Shown piece after piece: positions 26,285-35,325 of a DNA stretch of 64,000 nucleotides. Source of the DNA: Antiquaquibacter metalliresistens (GTDB taxonomy: Bacteria > Actinomycetota > Actinomycetes > Actinomycetales > Microbacteriaceae). Both the position numbers and the translations under genes were made by a program. The DNA lies in the NCBI RefSeq assembly GCF_029211225.1, contig NZ_JARGEM010000005.1, positions 124,001-188,000 of the forward strand, written 5' to 3'. Positions within the stretch are counted from its first letter, which is position 1; each line of letters begins with the position of its first letter. The notes under the pieces were generated by a model. The model ran no database searches, had not been told where the DNA came from, and was given only the letters and a program-made list of their open reading frames with translations.

Positions 26285-29170
26285 GTGTCGACTTCATCAG
26301 CCACACCGCCCACCTCGAACCGCACGCGGGTCACCCTCACGATCGCGGCCGTGATCATCGCGGTGATCGTGATCGCCTTCTTCGTGGTCGCGAACCTCTA
26401 CACCGACGTGCTGTGGTTCGATCAGCTCGGATTCCTGAACGTGCTCACCACGCAGTGGGTCGCCGGCGGCGTGATGTTCCTCATCGGCTTCGTGGCGATG
26501 GCCCTGCCGGTGTGGGTGAGCATCGAGATCGCGTTCCGCTCCCGTCCCGTCTACGCGAAGCTCAACTCGCAACTGGATCGCTACCAGCAGGTGATCGAGC
26601 CGCTGCGCAGGCTCGCGATGTTCGGCATCCCGGCGGTGCTCGGCATCTTCGCCGGCGTCTCGGCCTCCGCGAACTGGCCGGTCGTGCTGCAGTGGCTCAA
26701 CAAGACCGAGTTCGGTCAGGTCGACCCCCAGTTCGGTCTCGACATCTCCTTCTTCGTCTACGACCTGCCGCTGTACCACGGCATCGTGGGCTTCGCCTCG
26801 GCCGTGGTGCTCATCGCGGGCCTCGCGGTGCTGGCCACCAGCTACCTCTACGGGGCGATCCGCATCAGCGGGCGCGAGGTTCGCATCTCGCGGTCGGCGC
26901 GCATCCAGATCTCCGTCACCGCGGCCATCTACCTCGCGCTGCAGGCGGTGAGCCTCTGGCTCGACCAGTACACCGCCCTCTACTCGACGAGCCAGGGCTT
27001 CCTCGAGACCGGCGCCGGCTACACCGAGGTCAACGCCACTATCCCGGGGCGCGCGATCCTCGCGGGCATCGCGGCGATCGTCGCCGTGCTCTTCATCGTC
27101 ACCGCCATCATCGGTCGCTGGCGCCTGCCGATCATCGGCACTGCGCTGCTGCTGGTCAGCGGACTCGTCGTCGGCGGCATCTACCCGTGGATCGTGCAGC
27201 GCTTCCAGGTCGAGCCCAACGCCCGCGCGTTCGAGGCCACCTACATCGAGCGCAATATCCAGGCGACCCGCGACGCCTACGGCGTCTCCGGTGTCGAGGA
27301 GATCCCCTACAACGCGACGACGGATGCCGAACCCGGCGCCCTGCGCGAGGACGCCGAGACCACGGCCAGCATCCGCATCATCGACCCCGCGCTCGTGACG
27401 CGCACCTTCCGGCAGTTCGAGCAGGTGCGGCAGTTCTACCAGTTCCCCGAGTACCTCGACGTGGACCGGTACCAGATCGAGGGCACCACGCAGGACACCG
27501 TGATCGCGCTGCGCGAACTCAACCAGGACGGGCAGAGCTCCCGCGGGTGGGACAACGACACCGTGATCTACACGCACGGATTTGGGGTCGTCGCGGCGTA
27601 CGGCAACCAGCGCGCGACCGACGGCAGCCCCGTGTTCCTCGAGTCGGGCATCCCCGGCACCGGTGCGCTCGGCGATGCGGTCGGCGACTTCGAACCGCGC
27701 GTCTACTTCGGCGAGACCTCGCCCGAGTACTCGATCGTCGGCGCACCCGAGGGCAAGGAGCCGGTCGAGCTCGACTACCCGGCGGGTGCCGACGAGGACT
27801 CGAGCGCGAACCCGACGACCACCTTCGACGGTGACGGCGGGCCGAAACTCGACAACGCGTTCAAGCGCCTCATCTACGCGATCAAGTTCCAGTCGGAGCA
27901 GATCTTCCTCTCCGAGTACGTCAACGACGAGTCGCAGATCCTCTACGACCGCAGCCCGAAGGATCGCATCGCGAAGGTCGCGCCGTACCTGACCCTCGAC
28001 AACGATCCGTATCCGGCGATCGTCGACGGCCGCATCCTGTGGATCGTCGACGGCTACACCACCACGGCGAACTACCCGTACTCGACCGTGCAGTCGCTCT
28101 CCACCGCGATCGCGGACACGTACCAGCCGCAGCCGCAGGTCGCCTTCGACGACATCAACTACATCCGCAACTCGGTCAAGGCCACCGTCGACGCCTACAG
28201 CGGCGAGGTGACCCTGTACGCGTGGGACGAGAACGACCCGATCCTCGCCACCTGGCAGAAGGTCTACCCGTCGACGGTCGTGCCGATGTCCGACATGAGC
28301 GAAGACCTGCTGGCTCACGTGCGCTACCCGGCCGACCTGTTCAAGGTGCAGCGCTCGATCCTGGGCACGTACCACATCACCGATCCCGGCACGTTCTACT
28401 CCGGCAACGACGCGTGGATCACCCCGAACGACCCGATCTCGCCGCCGGCCAACCCCACGGATCAGCCGCCGTACTACCTCACGATGAAGGTGCCCGGCAC
28501 GGATGCGTCGGCCTTCACGCTCTACTCCACGTTCATCCCGAAGGCGACCGGCGCGAGCGCCCGCAACGTGCTCACCGGCTACCTGACGGCGAACTCCGAC
28601 CCGGGCGAGGACTACGGCAAGCTCACGCTGCTGACGCTGCCGAGCCAGACCACGGTGCCCGGCCCTGGCCAGGTGCAGGCCCAGTTCGACTCGGATGCCG
28701 CGGTCGGCCAGCAGCTCAACCTGCTGCGTCAGGGCCAGACCGAGGTCATCAGCGGCAACCTGCTCACCCTGCCGGTGGGTGGCGGACTGCTCTATGTGCA
28801 GCCCGTGTACGTCACCTCCACCGGTGAGACCCAGTACCCGCTGCTGCGCAAGGTGCTCGTCTCCTTCGGCGACCAGATCGCGTTCGAAGACACCCTCGAC
28901 GAGGCGCTGGACAAGCTCTTCGGCGGCGACTCCGGTGCGAACGCCGGCGACACCGACGTGCCGACGGAGCCGACCGAGCCGACCGATCCCGGCACTCCGA
29001 CGGAGCCCGGCACGACCGACAACGCTGCCCTGCAGCAGGCGCTGTCGGACTACCAGGCCGCACTCGCCGACCGTCAGGCCGCCTACGCGGCGAACGACCT
29101 CGTCGCCGCGGCCGAGGCGGATGCGCGCATGCAGCAGGCCATCGAGCGCGCGATCGCCGCGACCTCCTAG
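26285..29170 (+). CDS. UPF0182 family large membrane protein
   Basis: The 961-residue protein opens with about seven membrane helices in residues 15-310 (first: VTLTIAAVIIAVIVIAFFVV), followed by a large extracytoplasmic domain (about 315-870) starting FQVEPNARAFEATYIERNIQ. A Pro/Glu/Thr linker and a helical Ala/Gln-rich tail (NAALQQALSDYQAALADRQA) end the chain. UPF0182 is widespread in actinobacteria (Rv3193c) with no assigned activity; location in the cell envelope is clear. It follows the Lon-like protease in the same direction, 67 bases apart, as in mycobacteria. GTG start with AGGAG upstream. Confidence 0.92.
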   Translation: MSTSSATPPTSNRTRVTLTIAAVIIAVIVIAFFVVANLYTDVLWFDQLGFLNVLTTQWVAGGVMFLIGFVAMALPVWVSIEIAFRSRPVYAKLNSQLDRYQQVIEPLRRLAMFGIPAVLGIFAGVSASANWPVVLQWLNKTEFGQVDPQFGLDISFFVYDLPLYHGIVGFASAVVLIAGLAVLATSYLYGAIRISGREVRISRSARIQISVTAAIYLALQAVSLWLDQYTALYSTSQGFLETGAGYTEVNATIPGRAILAGIAAIVAVLFIVTAIIGRWRLPIIGTALLLVSGLVVGGIYPWIVQRFQVEPNARAFEATYIERNIQATRDAYGVSGVEEIPYNATTDAEPGALREDAETTASIRIIDPALVTRTFRQFEQVRQFYQFPEYLDVDRYQIEGTTQDTVIALRELNQDGQSSRGWDNDTVIYTHGFGVVAAYGNQRATDGSPVFLESGIPGTGALGDAVGDFEPRVYFGETSPEYSIVGAPEGKEPVELDYPAGADEDSSANPTTTFDGDGGPKLDNAFKRLIYAIKFQSEQIFLSEYVNDESQILYDRSPKDRIAKVAPYLTLDNDPYPAIVDGRILWIVDGYTTTANYPYSTVQSLSTAIADTYQPQPQVAFDDINYIRNSVKATVDAYSGEVTLYAWDENDPILATWQKVYPSTVVPMSDMSEDLLAHVRYPADLFKVQRSILGTYHITDPGTFYSGNDAWITPNDPISPPANPTDQPPYYLTMKVPGTDASAFTLYSTFIPKATGASARNVLTGYLTANSDPGEDYGKLTLLTLPSQTTVPGPGQVQAQFDSDAAVGQQLNLLRQGQTEVISGNLLTLPVGGGLLYVQPVYVTSTGETQYPLLRKVLVSFGDQIAFEDTLDEALDKLFGGDSGANAGDTDVPTEPTEPTDPGTPTEPGTTDNAALQQALSDYQAALADRQAAYAANDLVAAAEADARMQQAIERAIAATS

Positions 29171-29174
29171 CGCT

Positions 29175-29213
29175 CTCGCGACGGGCGCCCGCCGTTCAGG
29201 CGTCCGTCGCGAG
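29175..29213. terminator. Hairpin terminator between convergent genes
   Basis: Arms 29175-29189 and 29199-29213 pair over 15 bases with one G-U position and a 9-base loop, starting four bases after the UPF0182 stop. No U-tract follows. The right arm covers the last codons of the convergent gene, so it may serve both directions. Confidence 0.6.
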
Positions 29214-29588
29214 CAGCACGAACGAGAGCACCACCGCGGCGAGGCCCAGGCCGAGGAACACGATCGCGAGCACGCCGAGCGCGCGACCGGGATGCGGTGC
29301 ACCCTTCAGCCGGGCGTGCTCGCCACGGTGCAGCACCCGGCAGTGGTCGTCGCCGGCGAGCTCGTCGAGCTCCCAGGGCTCGAGCGCGCGCTCGCGCAGG
29401 GCGCCGTCCTCGCCGATCCAGCGCAGTCGGGCCTCGGATGCCTCACCGACGACCACCGCGTCGGTCTCCACCCACAGCGTGCGCATCGACAGTGCCACGA
29501 GCCAGAGGATGCCGAAGACGCCGCCCACCGCGAGGCCGATCCAGGTGAACAGTTCCGCCAGCAGGCCGAGCGCGTCGTGAATGCTCAT
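29196..29588 (-). CDS. Two-helix membrane protein of unknown function
   Basis: The 130-residue protein has hydrophobic helices near residues 9-30 (LAELFTWIGLAVGGVFGILW) and 105-128, separated by a soluble stretch of about 70 residues beginning TLWVETDAVVVGEASE that could form a small beta domain. No known family is recognised. The start was placed at the ATG at 29588 because GGAG lies upstream at suitable spacing; an ATG at 29600 would add MERG and has no binding site. It lies downstream of the fused sigma-factor gene on the same strand, 61 bases away. Confidence 0.65.
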   Translation of the reverse strand: MSIHDALGLLAELFTWIGLAVGGVFGILWLVALSMRTLWVETDAVVVGEASEARLRWIGEDGALRERALEPWELDELAGDDHCRVLHRGEHARLKGAPHPGRALGVLAIVFLGLGLAAVVLSFVLLATDA

Positions 29589-29649
29589 GCCGCGCTCCAT
29601 GCAGCGGAGTCTATCGGCGCGGCGTCGGATCGCGTCTGGGGGCCGGCGG

Positions 29650-31581
29650 TCACGGTGCGATGGTGAAGGCGATCTGATGCAGCGAACCGACCCGGCCATC
29701 GACCTGGTCCACGTAGCGCACCCCGACGATGTGCGCACCGTCCGCCAGCGGCGGCGTCACCCGCGAGATCGGGGCGGCGGCGAGCGTGTGGATGTTGCCG
29801 GTCGGTACTCCGTCGATCAGCACCTCCACCTGCATCCCCTCGATGCCGTCGAGTTCCAGGGTGACGACCGTGGCACCGCCCGTGGACTCGATCACGGCGC
29901 CGTCGTGCGGGATCACGAAGGTCGGGCGTGAGAAGCTCAGCGGACCCGAGGGCGTCGACGTCGGCGAGGTGTTCCCGGCGGGGTCGACCTGCGATGCCGT
30001 CAGCGTGACGCCGTCCCGCGCGGGATCCGGCAGGGGAGACGACCACGAGCCGTCCGCGGCCGTCACCGCGGAGGCGACGGCGGCACCATCGACCTGCAGC
30101 TCGACGACCGCGCCGGGTTCCGCAGTGCCGGAGACGGTCGGCAGGTAGAGCGCTTCCGTCGGGAGCGGGTCGACGACCGGTGCGAGAGCAACGGTGTCGA
30201 TCGTGAGGGTGCGCAGCCCTGCCGCCGAGCGGTTTCCCGCGCCGTCGACCTGGGTGAAGGCGAGCGTGTGGGCGCCGTCCGGGATCGGCGCGTTCGGCTG
30301 CAGACTCCAAGCGCCGTCGCGGTCCACGGTCGCCGACACGGGCGCCGACCCCGGGAAGGCGACGTCGACTCGCGCGCCGGGCTCGCCGCGGCCGGTGAAC
30401 CGAGGCATCGGGTCGTTGCTGAGCAGGGCGTCGGCGGGTGTGAGCACCGTTGGCGCGGTCGGCGCGATGGTGTCGCGGGGAGGCGAGGGCGGCCCCGGCA
30501 CCTGCGCTTCGGGTGCCGGGACGTCCGGCTCGCGGGTTCGGGTATCCGGCTCGTGCGGTGTTTCCGGCGTCGCGGACGGGGTGGGCGTGGGCTCGGGTAT
30601 CCCCGTCGGTTGGCGCGACGGTTGCGTCTGCTCATCCCCGGCATCCGTGATCTCGGGGCCGGATGCGACCAGACCAGGCACCGCGACCGCGGCACCGACG
30701 ATCACCACGGCGGCGACCGCGCCCAGGGCCACCGCCAGCACGGGTCGGGGGAGCGCCGTCCGAGCACCACCGGCGACGGAGCTGGCGGTCGACGGCGGCG
30801 GATCGGCATGGAGCGCGGCGAGCAGACCCGCTCCCGCGGTGCCGCCGATGGTGAGCGGAAGCAGCAGCGAGGCGAGTCGACCGCCCAGGTCGTCGACCTC
30901 TTCGACGAGGATCGAACATCGTGCGCAGGTGCGCAGGTGCGCCTCGAAGCGCCGCCGACCGGTTGCCGAGAGCGCGTCGCGAACGTAGTCGCCCATGCGC
31001 TCCGTCGTCCATCGGCACTCGGCGGGCACACGGCGGTCGTTGACGTGCGCCTGCAGCCACGCCTTCTTCAGGCCTTCTCTCGCGCGGTAGCTCAGGGCCG
31101 CTGCGGCATTCGGGGTCAATCCCAGCAGGGGAGCCGTCTCGGCGGGCTCCATGCCTTCCACCTCGGTGTACCACAGGATCGCCTGCCAGCGTTCGGGCAG
31201 GGTGCGGAACGCATGCACGGTGACGGTGTTCTCCAGCACCGTGCTCTCCGGGTCGAGCTCCGTGCTCTCGATCTCCTCGGTGAGTTCGCCAGCGCTGGGC
31301 GCTGCCTTCAGATTCCAGTCCAGCGCGACGTTGCGGATGGTGCGGTACAGATAGGGACGGAATGCCTCGTGCGGACCGCCTCCGCGCTGCAGCGCGCGCA
31401 GGATCCGCAGGTACGCCTCGGACACAATGTCGTCGGCGTCCGCGATCGAGTCGAACTGCCTGGCCGCGGTGAGACCCGCGTGAGCGTGCCGTTGCCACAG
31501 TTCCGCGTACGCGGACTGATCGCCGCGTCGGGTGCGCTCGGCGAGTTCGGCGTCTCCCGCCTCGTCGGCCCGCCCTTGCAT
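29650..31581 (-). CDS. Membrane-anchored ECF sigma factor fused to zinc-finger anti-sigma-like domain and extracellular Ig-like repeats
   Basis: The 643-residue chain joins a sigma-70 region 2 (about 25-90, including DADDIVSEAYLRILRAL and FRPYLYRTIRNVALDW), a region 4 (about 125-178, LPERWQAILWYTEVEGMEPA), a zf-HC2-type zinc finger (Cys189, then HLRTCARC with His215, Cys219 and Cys222), one membrane helix (about 279-304), a Pro/Thr linker, and roughly three extracellular beta-sandwich repeats (about 340-643; e.g. RFTGRGEPGARVDVAF, TVSGTAEPGAVVEL). Sigma and anti-sigma modules normally occur as two proteins; C-terminally extended ECF sigma factors are known but uncommon. It should sit in the membrane and respond to an external or wall signal. 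ATG 31581 follows a GGGGGA. It is divergent from the DUF11 surface protein. Confidence 0.85.
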   Translation of the reverse strand: MQGRADEAGDAELAERTRRGDQSAYAELWQRHAHAGLTAARQFDSIADADDIVSEAYLRILRALQRGGGPHEAFRPYLYRTIRNVALDWNLKAAPSAGELTEEIESTELDPESTVLENTVTVHAFRTLPERWQAILWYTEVEGMEPAETAPLLGLTPNAAAALSYRAREGLKKAWLQAHVNDRRVPAECRWTTERMGDYVRDALSATGRRRFEAHLRTCARCSILVEEVDDLGGRLASLLLPLTIGGTAGAGLLAALHADPPPSTASSVAGGARTALPRPVLAVALGAVAAVVIVGAAVAVPGLVASGPEITDAGDEQTQPSRQPTGIPEPTPTPSATPETPHEPDTRTREPDVPAPEAQVPGPPSPPRDTIAPTAPTVLTPADALLSNDPMPRFTGRGEPGARVDVAFPGSAPVSATVDRDGAWSLQPNAPIPDGAHTLAFTQVDGAGNRSAAGLRTLTIDTVALAPVVDPLPTEALYLPTVSGTAEPGAVVELQVDGAAVASAVTAADGSWSSPLPDPARDGVTLTASQVDPAGNTSPTSTPSGPLSFSRPTFVIPHDGAVIESTGGATVVTLELDGIEGMQVEVLIDGVPTGNIHTLAAAPISRVTPPLADGAHIVGVRYVDQVDGRVGSLHQIAFTIAP

Positions 31582-31630
31582 GCAATCCCCCGATTTCGCC
31601 GCGGTGGGTCTCCCCGTTTCCGTGCTCTTG

Positions 31631-31750
31631 ATTAACACCGGGTTCAACCGACGACTATGACGCGGCATGCCCGAAATTGCCGGAGTGGGCCACTCGGGCC
31701 GAGAACATTCTGAGCTTGCGTCATAGGCGGCTGTCAAACCGAGTGTCAGT
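31631..31750. promoter_or_regulatory. Paired, inverted promoter-like elements shared by the sigma-factor and surface-protein genes
   Basis: Two 33-bp stretches, 31718-31750 on the plus strand and 31663-31631 on the minus strand, agree at 24 of 33 positions. Each has GCGTCATAG, then exactly 16 bases, then GTGTCA (31743-31748) or GTGTTA (31638-31633), with AACC conserved in the spacer. Each element points toward its own gene, ending 65 bases before the ATG at 31816 and 49 bases before the ATG at 31581. The two-block layout with 16-base spacing is what a pair of promoters for one sigma factor would look like. It does not match the common AAC/CGTC ECF consensus. Confidence 0.6.
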
Positions 31751-31815
31751 TCGTGGATGCACAGCCATGCGCACGCGCGCCGTCGCACCCACGTCGGAAC
31801 AGGAAGAGCACAACC

Positions 31816-34800
31816 ATGCCGCAGCCCATCGTCAGATCCTCTGGCACGCACCCACGTCGCACTCGCATCGCCGGTGCCGCCATCGCCGTGATCCTCGGCT
31901 TGGGCATGAGCCTTGGTGCGGCCGGAGCCGCGCACGCGGTCGCGTCGATGACCGTGAGCATCCAGGCGACGAACGCGACGACGCAGCCCTCGGGTGCACA
32001 GTTCAGCTACCAGATCAACATCGCGTGCGGGGGAGCGAACGATCCCTCCTGCAACGGCACGAGCATCGTGATTCCCCTGGACGCCACCGCCGATGGCGGG
32101 CCGTGGAGCATGACGGACTGGGGATTCGAGGTCTCCGGCGGTCCGGCGGGTTTCGTGCAGGGCTGGAGCGTGCAGGGTGACGACCTTGTCATCGAGCTCA
32201 ACGGCAGCATCCCGACCGGGTCGTCGCAGAGCATTCTGCTCGGCGTGACCCCGCCGAACCTGCAGACCCCCAACGGCACCACCTGGTCACTGCTGCCGAG
32301 CGCCGTCACCGACGACCCGGACACGACCGGCGGTGTCGCGCCGACGGCCGCGGTCGGCACCGCGACGGCCGCCGTGCCGCTGACGACCGCGAAGACCAGC
32401 GACCGCACCTTCTACGCCGAGGGGGAGCAGATCGCGTACACCATCACCGCCACCTGCCCCGCGACCAAGCCGATCGGCTCGGTGTACGCCGACACCCTCG
32501 CGGTCGTCGATGTGCTGCCCGCGGGGCTGACGTTCGACTCCGCCTCCGGAGGCGGCGTGTGGAACCCGGTTGACCGTACGATCACCTGGACCTACCCGAC
32601 CCCCGAGTCGGTGCCCGAGGCCTGCGGCGGGACCCCGCCCGCCGCCGCGTCGGCGACCCAGACAGTGCTCGCCACGATGGGGCCGGTCGATGGCGACCCG
32701 ATCCCCGCGTACGGCCAGGTCACCAACACCGTCACCGCCACCGCGACCCCCTCCGGTGGCGGTGACTCCAGTAGCGCGACGGCGAGCCGCACGATCGTGG
32801 CGCTCGCCGACGGCGGCGACCCGATCCCCGGCACGCACGCACTGGGCAAGACCTCCGCTGCGCCGTTGAACCGTTCGGCGGATGCCACCCCCGACTTCCG
32901 TGCGACCTACCCCGGCCGTTGGCTCCCCAACGGAGACAACAGCGCTCGACCGGCGTCGATGGCCGAGGGCAACCCCGCAGGCTACCGCTTGCAGCCGCGC
33001 GTGCAATACGAGGAGCACCAGTACGAGATCGTCGACGCCATGCCCTGCCTGACCAACGTCTCGGGGGTGCTGTACCGACCCGTCGACTCCGGTGTGTGCA
33101 CCGACCCGGCCTTCCACGTGCTGGGCGTCCGAATCGACTACTCGGGGGTGGCGCCCGCCGCGGGCTACGCGCCGCGCTTCCTCGACACCGCTGGCACCGA
33201 ACATGACATGGTGCTCGAGACCGGTACGGCGAACTGGGCGGCGTGGACCGTTCCGGATGCGTTCATCGGGGATGTCGCCGCCGTGATCATCCCGCGCGAC
33301 GCGAGCCAGGAGCGGCGGACCGCGGACAACATCCGCATCGACGGATACGCCGACGGCTCCCTGACGGACGGCGCGGTGCTGCAGAACCAGGCGAGCGTGG
33401 AGTGGTTCCTCAGGGATGGCACGACCCCCGTCGCCCAGGACGAGTCGCCGAACGCCGACGTCTTCGTCGTCAACACTCCGCAGATCGGCATCGCCAAGCG
33501 CATGACGGATGTCGGCGGCGCCACCGGCACCGAGGCGCGTGTCGACCTGACCGCCACCCTCTTCACACCGGGCCTGCCCGCGGCCGACCTGATCGTCACC
33601 GACCTGCTTCCGGCCGGCTCCGCTCTCGCCGACGATCCGGACGGGATCGGTGCCGAGTTGCGCTCGGCCGGCGGCAGCCCGATCGACGTCCCGGCCAGTG
33701 AGCTCGAGGTGGAAGTCGTCGACGATGCGGTGGGCGAGCAGCAGCTCATCCGATTCACGTTGCCGGTCGAGGCCATCCCAGCGCAGTCGGGCCGGGTCGA
33801 CCTCGTGGTCGACGACTTCGTGGTCGACAAGCCGGAGACCCCGGGCATCTACGTCAACGCCGCGAGAGTGTTCTACGACAGCGCCACCCTCGCCGGGCAG
33901 TGTTTCGCGGGCAGCTACATCGCCGATGACCCCGATGGGCTCCGCGGCGACGACTCGACGGTGCCCGCTGGGTGTGAGGCGACCGCCCAGTACCGCACCA
34001 TCACCTCCACGAGCGGTCAGTTCCAGCTCAGCAAGAGCGTGCAGGGGGACTACGACACCGCCCCGCAGGTGTTCCCGCACCTGGGTCACGTGAAGCTGCA
34101 GGATGGCGCGGCGGTCTTCGGGGTGAGCTGGCAGAACGTCGGCGCCCCGGCCCTGAACGGTGTCGTGCTGTACGACGTGTTCCCGCACGTCGGCGACACC
34201 GGTGTATCCGGCGATCAGGCGGATGAGTCGCGCGGCAGCCAGTTCCGCCCCGTGCTCGCCGGGCCGGTGGTGGTCCCACCCGGGGTCACGGTCTCCTACT
34301 CGGCATCCGTCGATCCCTGCCGTCCCGAGGTCTTCGTCGGACAGGGCGCCTGTACTGACGATTGGACGACGGATCCGCTGGCGCTCGGCGGGTTCGCCGA
34401 GGTCAACGCGGTGCGTCTGGTCGCGACCGGCAGCTATGAGACGGGGCAGGGCTTCGAGCTCACGTTCCCGATGACCATCCCGAGCATCGACAAGGACCTC
34501 GTCGCATGGAACACCGTGGCGGCGTACGCGCAGACCACCGGAGGGATCGCGTTGCTGCCCACCGAGTCGCCTCGCGTCGGGATCACCGGCTCGGATGAGC
34601 GTCTGAGCCTGGCGAAGACCGTCGACGTGGCGTCGGCGAAGCCCGGCGACACCCTGACGTACCGGGTGACGGTCACCAACGTCGGCACCGGCACGAGCCT
34701 GGCGACGACCGTGACCGACACCCTGCCGGAGGGGGTCACCTTCGTCTCCGCGGATCACGGCGGCAGCTACGATCCCGGCGACCGCACCGTCACATGGGCG

Positions 34801-35121
34801 GTGCCCGAACTCGCTCGAGACACCGAGGTGGTCTACACGCTGATCGCGACGGTGGATGCGACGCAAGACCGTGATCGCGTGATCAACCGTGCGAGCCTCG
34901 AGAACCCGCCCGGGTACTCCCCGCCGGTCGTCGACACCGCGTGCGACGACGATCCGCTCGCCGCCTGCGCGCCCACCACGGTGCCGCGCACGCCGCGCGT
35001 GCTCGGATTCACCGGCGCGGAGCTGTCGACGGCGCTGATCGTGGCTGTCGTGGCCGCCCTCGCCGCAGGCACCGCGCTCGTGGTTCTGGGCCGTCGCCGA
35101 CGGAACGCGGACGTGCGCTGA
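31816..35121 (+). CDS. Large secreted DUF11-repeat cell-surface protein with degenerate sorting signal
   Basis: The 1,101-residue product has a basic signal peptide (1-41, predicted cleavage after AHA) and a long series of beta-sandwich domains of the DUF11/isopeptide-like type, seen in segments such as VVDVLPAGLTFDSASGGGVW, LIVTDLLPAGSALADD and VTDTLPEGVTFVSADHGG. It ends with LGFTGAE, a hydrophobic helix and RRRRNADVR: the layout of a sortase signal in which the usual LPxTG Pro is Gly. It is likely displayed on the cell wall or held in the membrane, possibly as an adhesin or structural layer. ATG 31816 with AGGAAGAG upstream. It is divergent from the membrane sigma factor, its probable regulator. 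Confidence 0.8.
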   Translation: MPQPIVRSSGTHPRRTRIAGAAIAVILGLGMSLGAAGAAHAVASMTVSIQATNATTQPSGAQFSYQINIACGGANDPSCNGTSIVIPLDATADGGPWSMTDWGFEVSGGPAGFVQGWSVQGDDLVIELNGSIPTGSSQSILLGVTPPNLQTPNGTTWSLLPSAVTDDPDTTGGVAPTAAVGTATAAVPLTTAKTSDRTFYAEGEQIAYTITATCPATKPIGSVYADTLAVVDVLPAGLTFDSASGGGVWNPVDRTITWTYPTPESVPEACGGTPPAAASATQTVLATMGPVDGDPIPAYGQVTNTVTATATPSGGGDSSSATASRTIVALADGGDPIPGTHALGKTSAAPLNRSADATPDFRATYPGRWLPNGDNSARPASMAEGNPAGYRLQPRVQYEEHQYEIVDAMPCLTNVSGVLYRPVDSGVCTDPAFHVLGVRIDYSGVAPAAGYAPRFLDTAGTEHDMVLETGTANWAAWTVPDAFIGDVAAVIIPRDASQERRTADNIRIDGYADGSLTDGAVLQNQASVEWFLRDGTTPVAQDESPNADVFVVNTPQIGIAKRMTDVGGATGTEARVDLTATLFTPGLPAADLIVTDLLPAGSALADDPDGIGAELRSAGGSPIDVPASELEVEVVDDAVGEQQLIRFTLPVEAIPAQSGRVDLVVDDFVVDKPETPGIYVNAARVFYDSATLAGQCFAGSYIADDPDGLRGDDSTVPAGCEATAQYRTITSTSGQFQLSKSVQGDYDTAPQVFPHLGHVKLQDGAAVFGVSWQNVGAPALNGVVLYDVFPHVGDTGVSGDQADESRGSQFRPVLAGPVVVPPGVTVSYSASVDPCRPEVFVGQGACTDDWTTDPLALGGFAEVNAVRLVATGSYETGQGFELTFPMTIPSIDKDLVAWNTVAAYAQTTGGIALLPTESPRVGITGSDERLSLAKTVDVASAKPGDTLTYRVTVTNVGTGTSLATTVTDTLPEGVTFVSADHGGSYDPGDRTVTWAVPELARDTEVVYTLIATVDATQDRDRVINRASLENPPGYSPPVVDTACDDDPLAACAPTTVPRTPRVLGFTGAELSTALIVAVVAALAAGTALVVLGRRRRNADVR

Positions 35122-35136
35122 TCGTTGACTGCGCCG

Positions 35137-35171
35137 TGTGCGGGGGCATCGGGTCGAGATGTCCCCGCACA
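35137..35171 (+). terminator. Hairpin terminator after the surface-protein gene
   Basis: Arms 35137-35150 and 35158-35171 pair over 14 bases (one G-U) around a 7-base loop, 16 bases after the stop codon. No T-run follows. Confidence 0.6.
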
Positions 35172-35248
35172 TGCGCTAAGCTATACCGAGCGAATCACGG
35201 AGCCTTGACGGCGTCGAGGTTCCCTGGAACTCCCTGAGGGGTTCACGG

Positions 35249-35325
35249 CGCGGGGTGGAGCAGTTCGGTAGCTCGCTGGGCTCATAACCCAGAGGTCGTA
35301 GGTTCAAATCCTGCCCCCGCAACCA
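35249..35325 (+). tRNA. Initiator tRNA-Met (CAT anticodon)
   Basis: The 77-base sequence folds as a cloverleaf with D-arm GGAGCAGTTCGGTAGCTC, anticodon stem-loop GGGCTCATAACCC and T-arm GGTTCAAATCC, and it encodes its own CCA. The C1-A72 mismatch and three consecutive G-C pairs next to the CAT anticodon loop are the hallmarks of initiator tRNA-fMet, and the sequence is close to the E. coli initiator. It lies between the surface-protein terminator and its own strong hairpin. Confidence 0.95.

Noticed and set aside
26297-29302. 1,001-codon minus-strand open frame opposite the UPF0182 gene
   Set aside because: Composition (Arg, Val, Asp, Gly runs) is that of an antisense shadow, with no motifs; the plus-strand UPF0182 protein is clearly real.
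31700-31727. Standard ECF promoter (AAC block then CGTC) before the surface-protein gene
   Set aside because: GAAC at 31703-31706 and CGTC at 31719-31722 are only about 12 bases apart, too close for a -35/-10 pair; the GCGTCATAG-N16-GTGTYA reading fits better and is duplicated.
31582-31935. N-terminal extension of the fused sigma factor upstream of ATG 31581
   Set aside because: The extension reads through the promoter region and into the divergent gene; the ATG at 31581 has a purine-rich site and matches where sigma region 2 begins.
32287-35172. 961-codon minus-strand open frame opposite the surface-protein gene
   Set aside because: Low-information antisense frame; the plus strand has signal peptide, repeats and a sorting-like tail.
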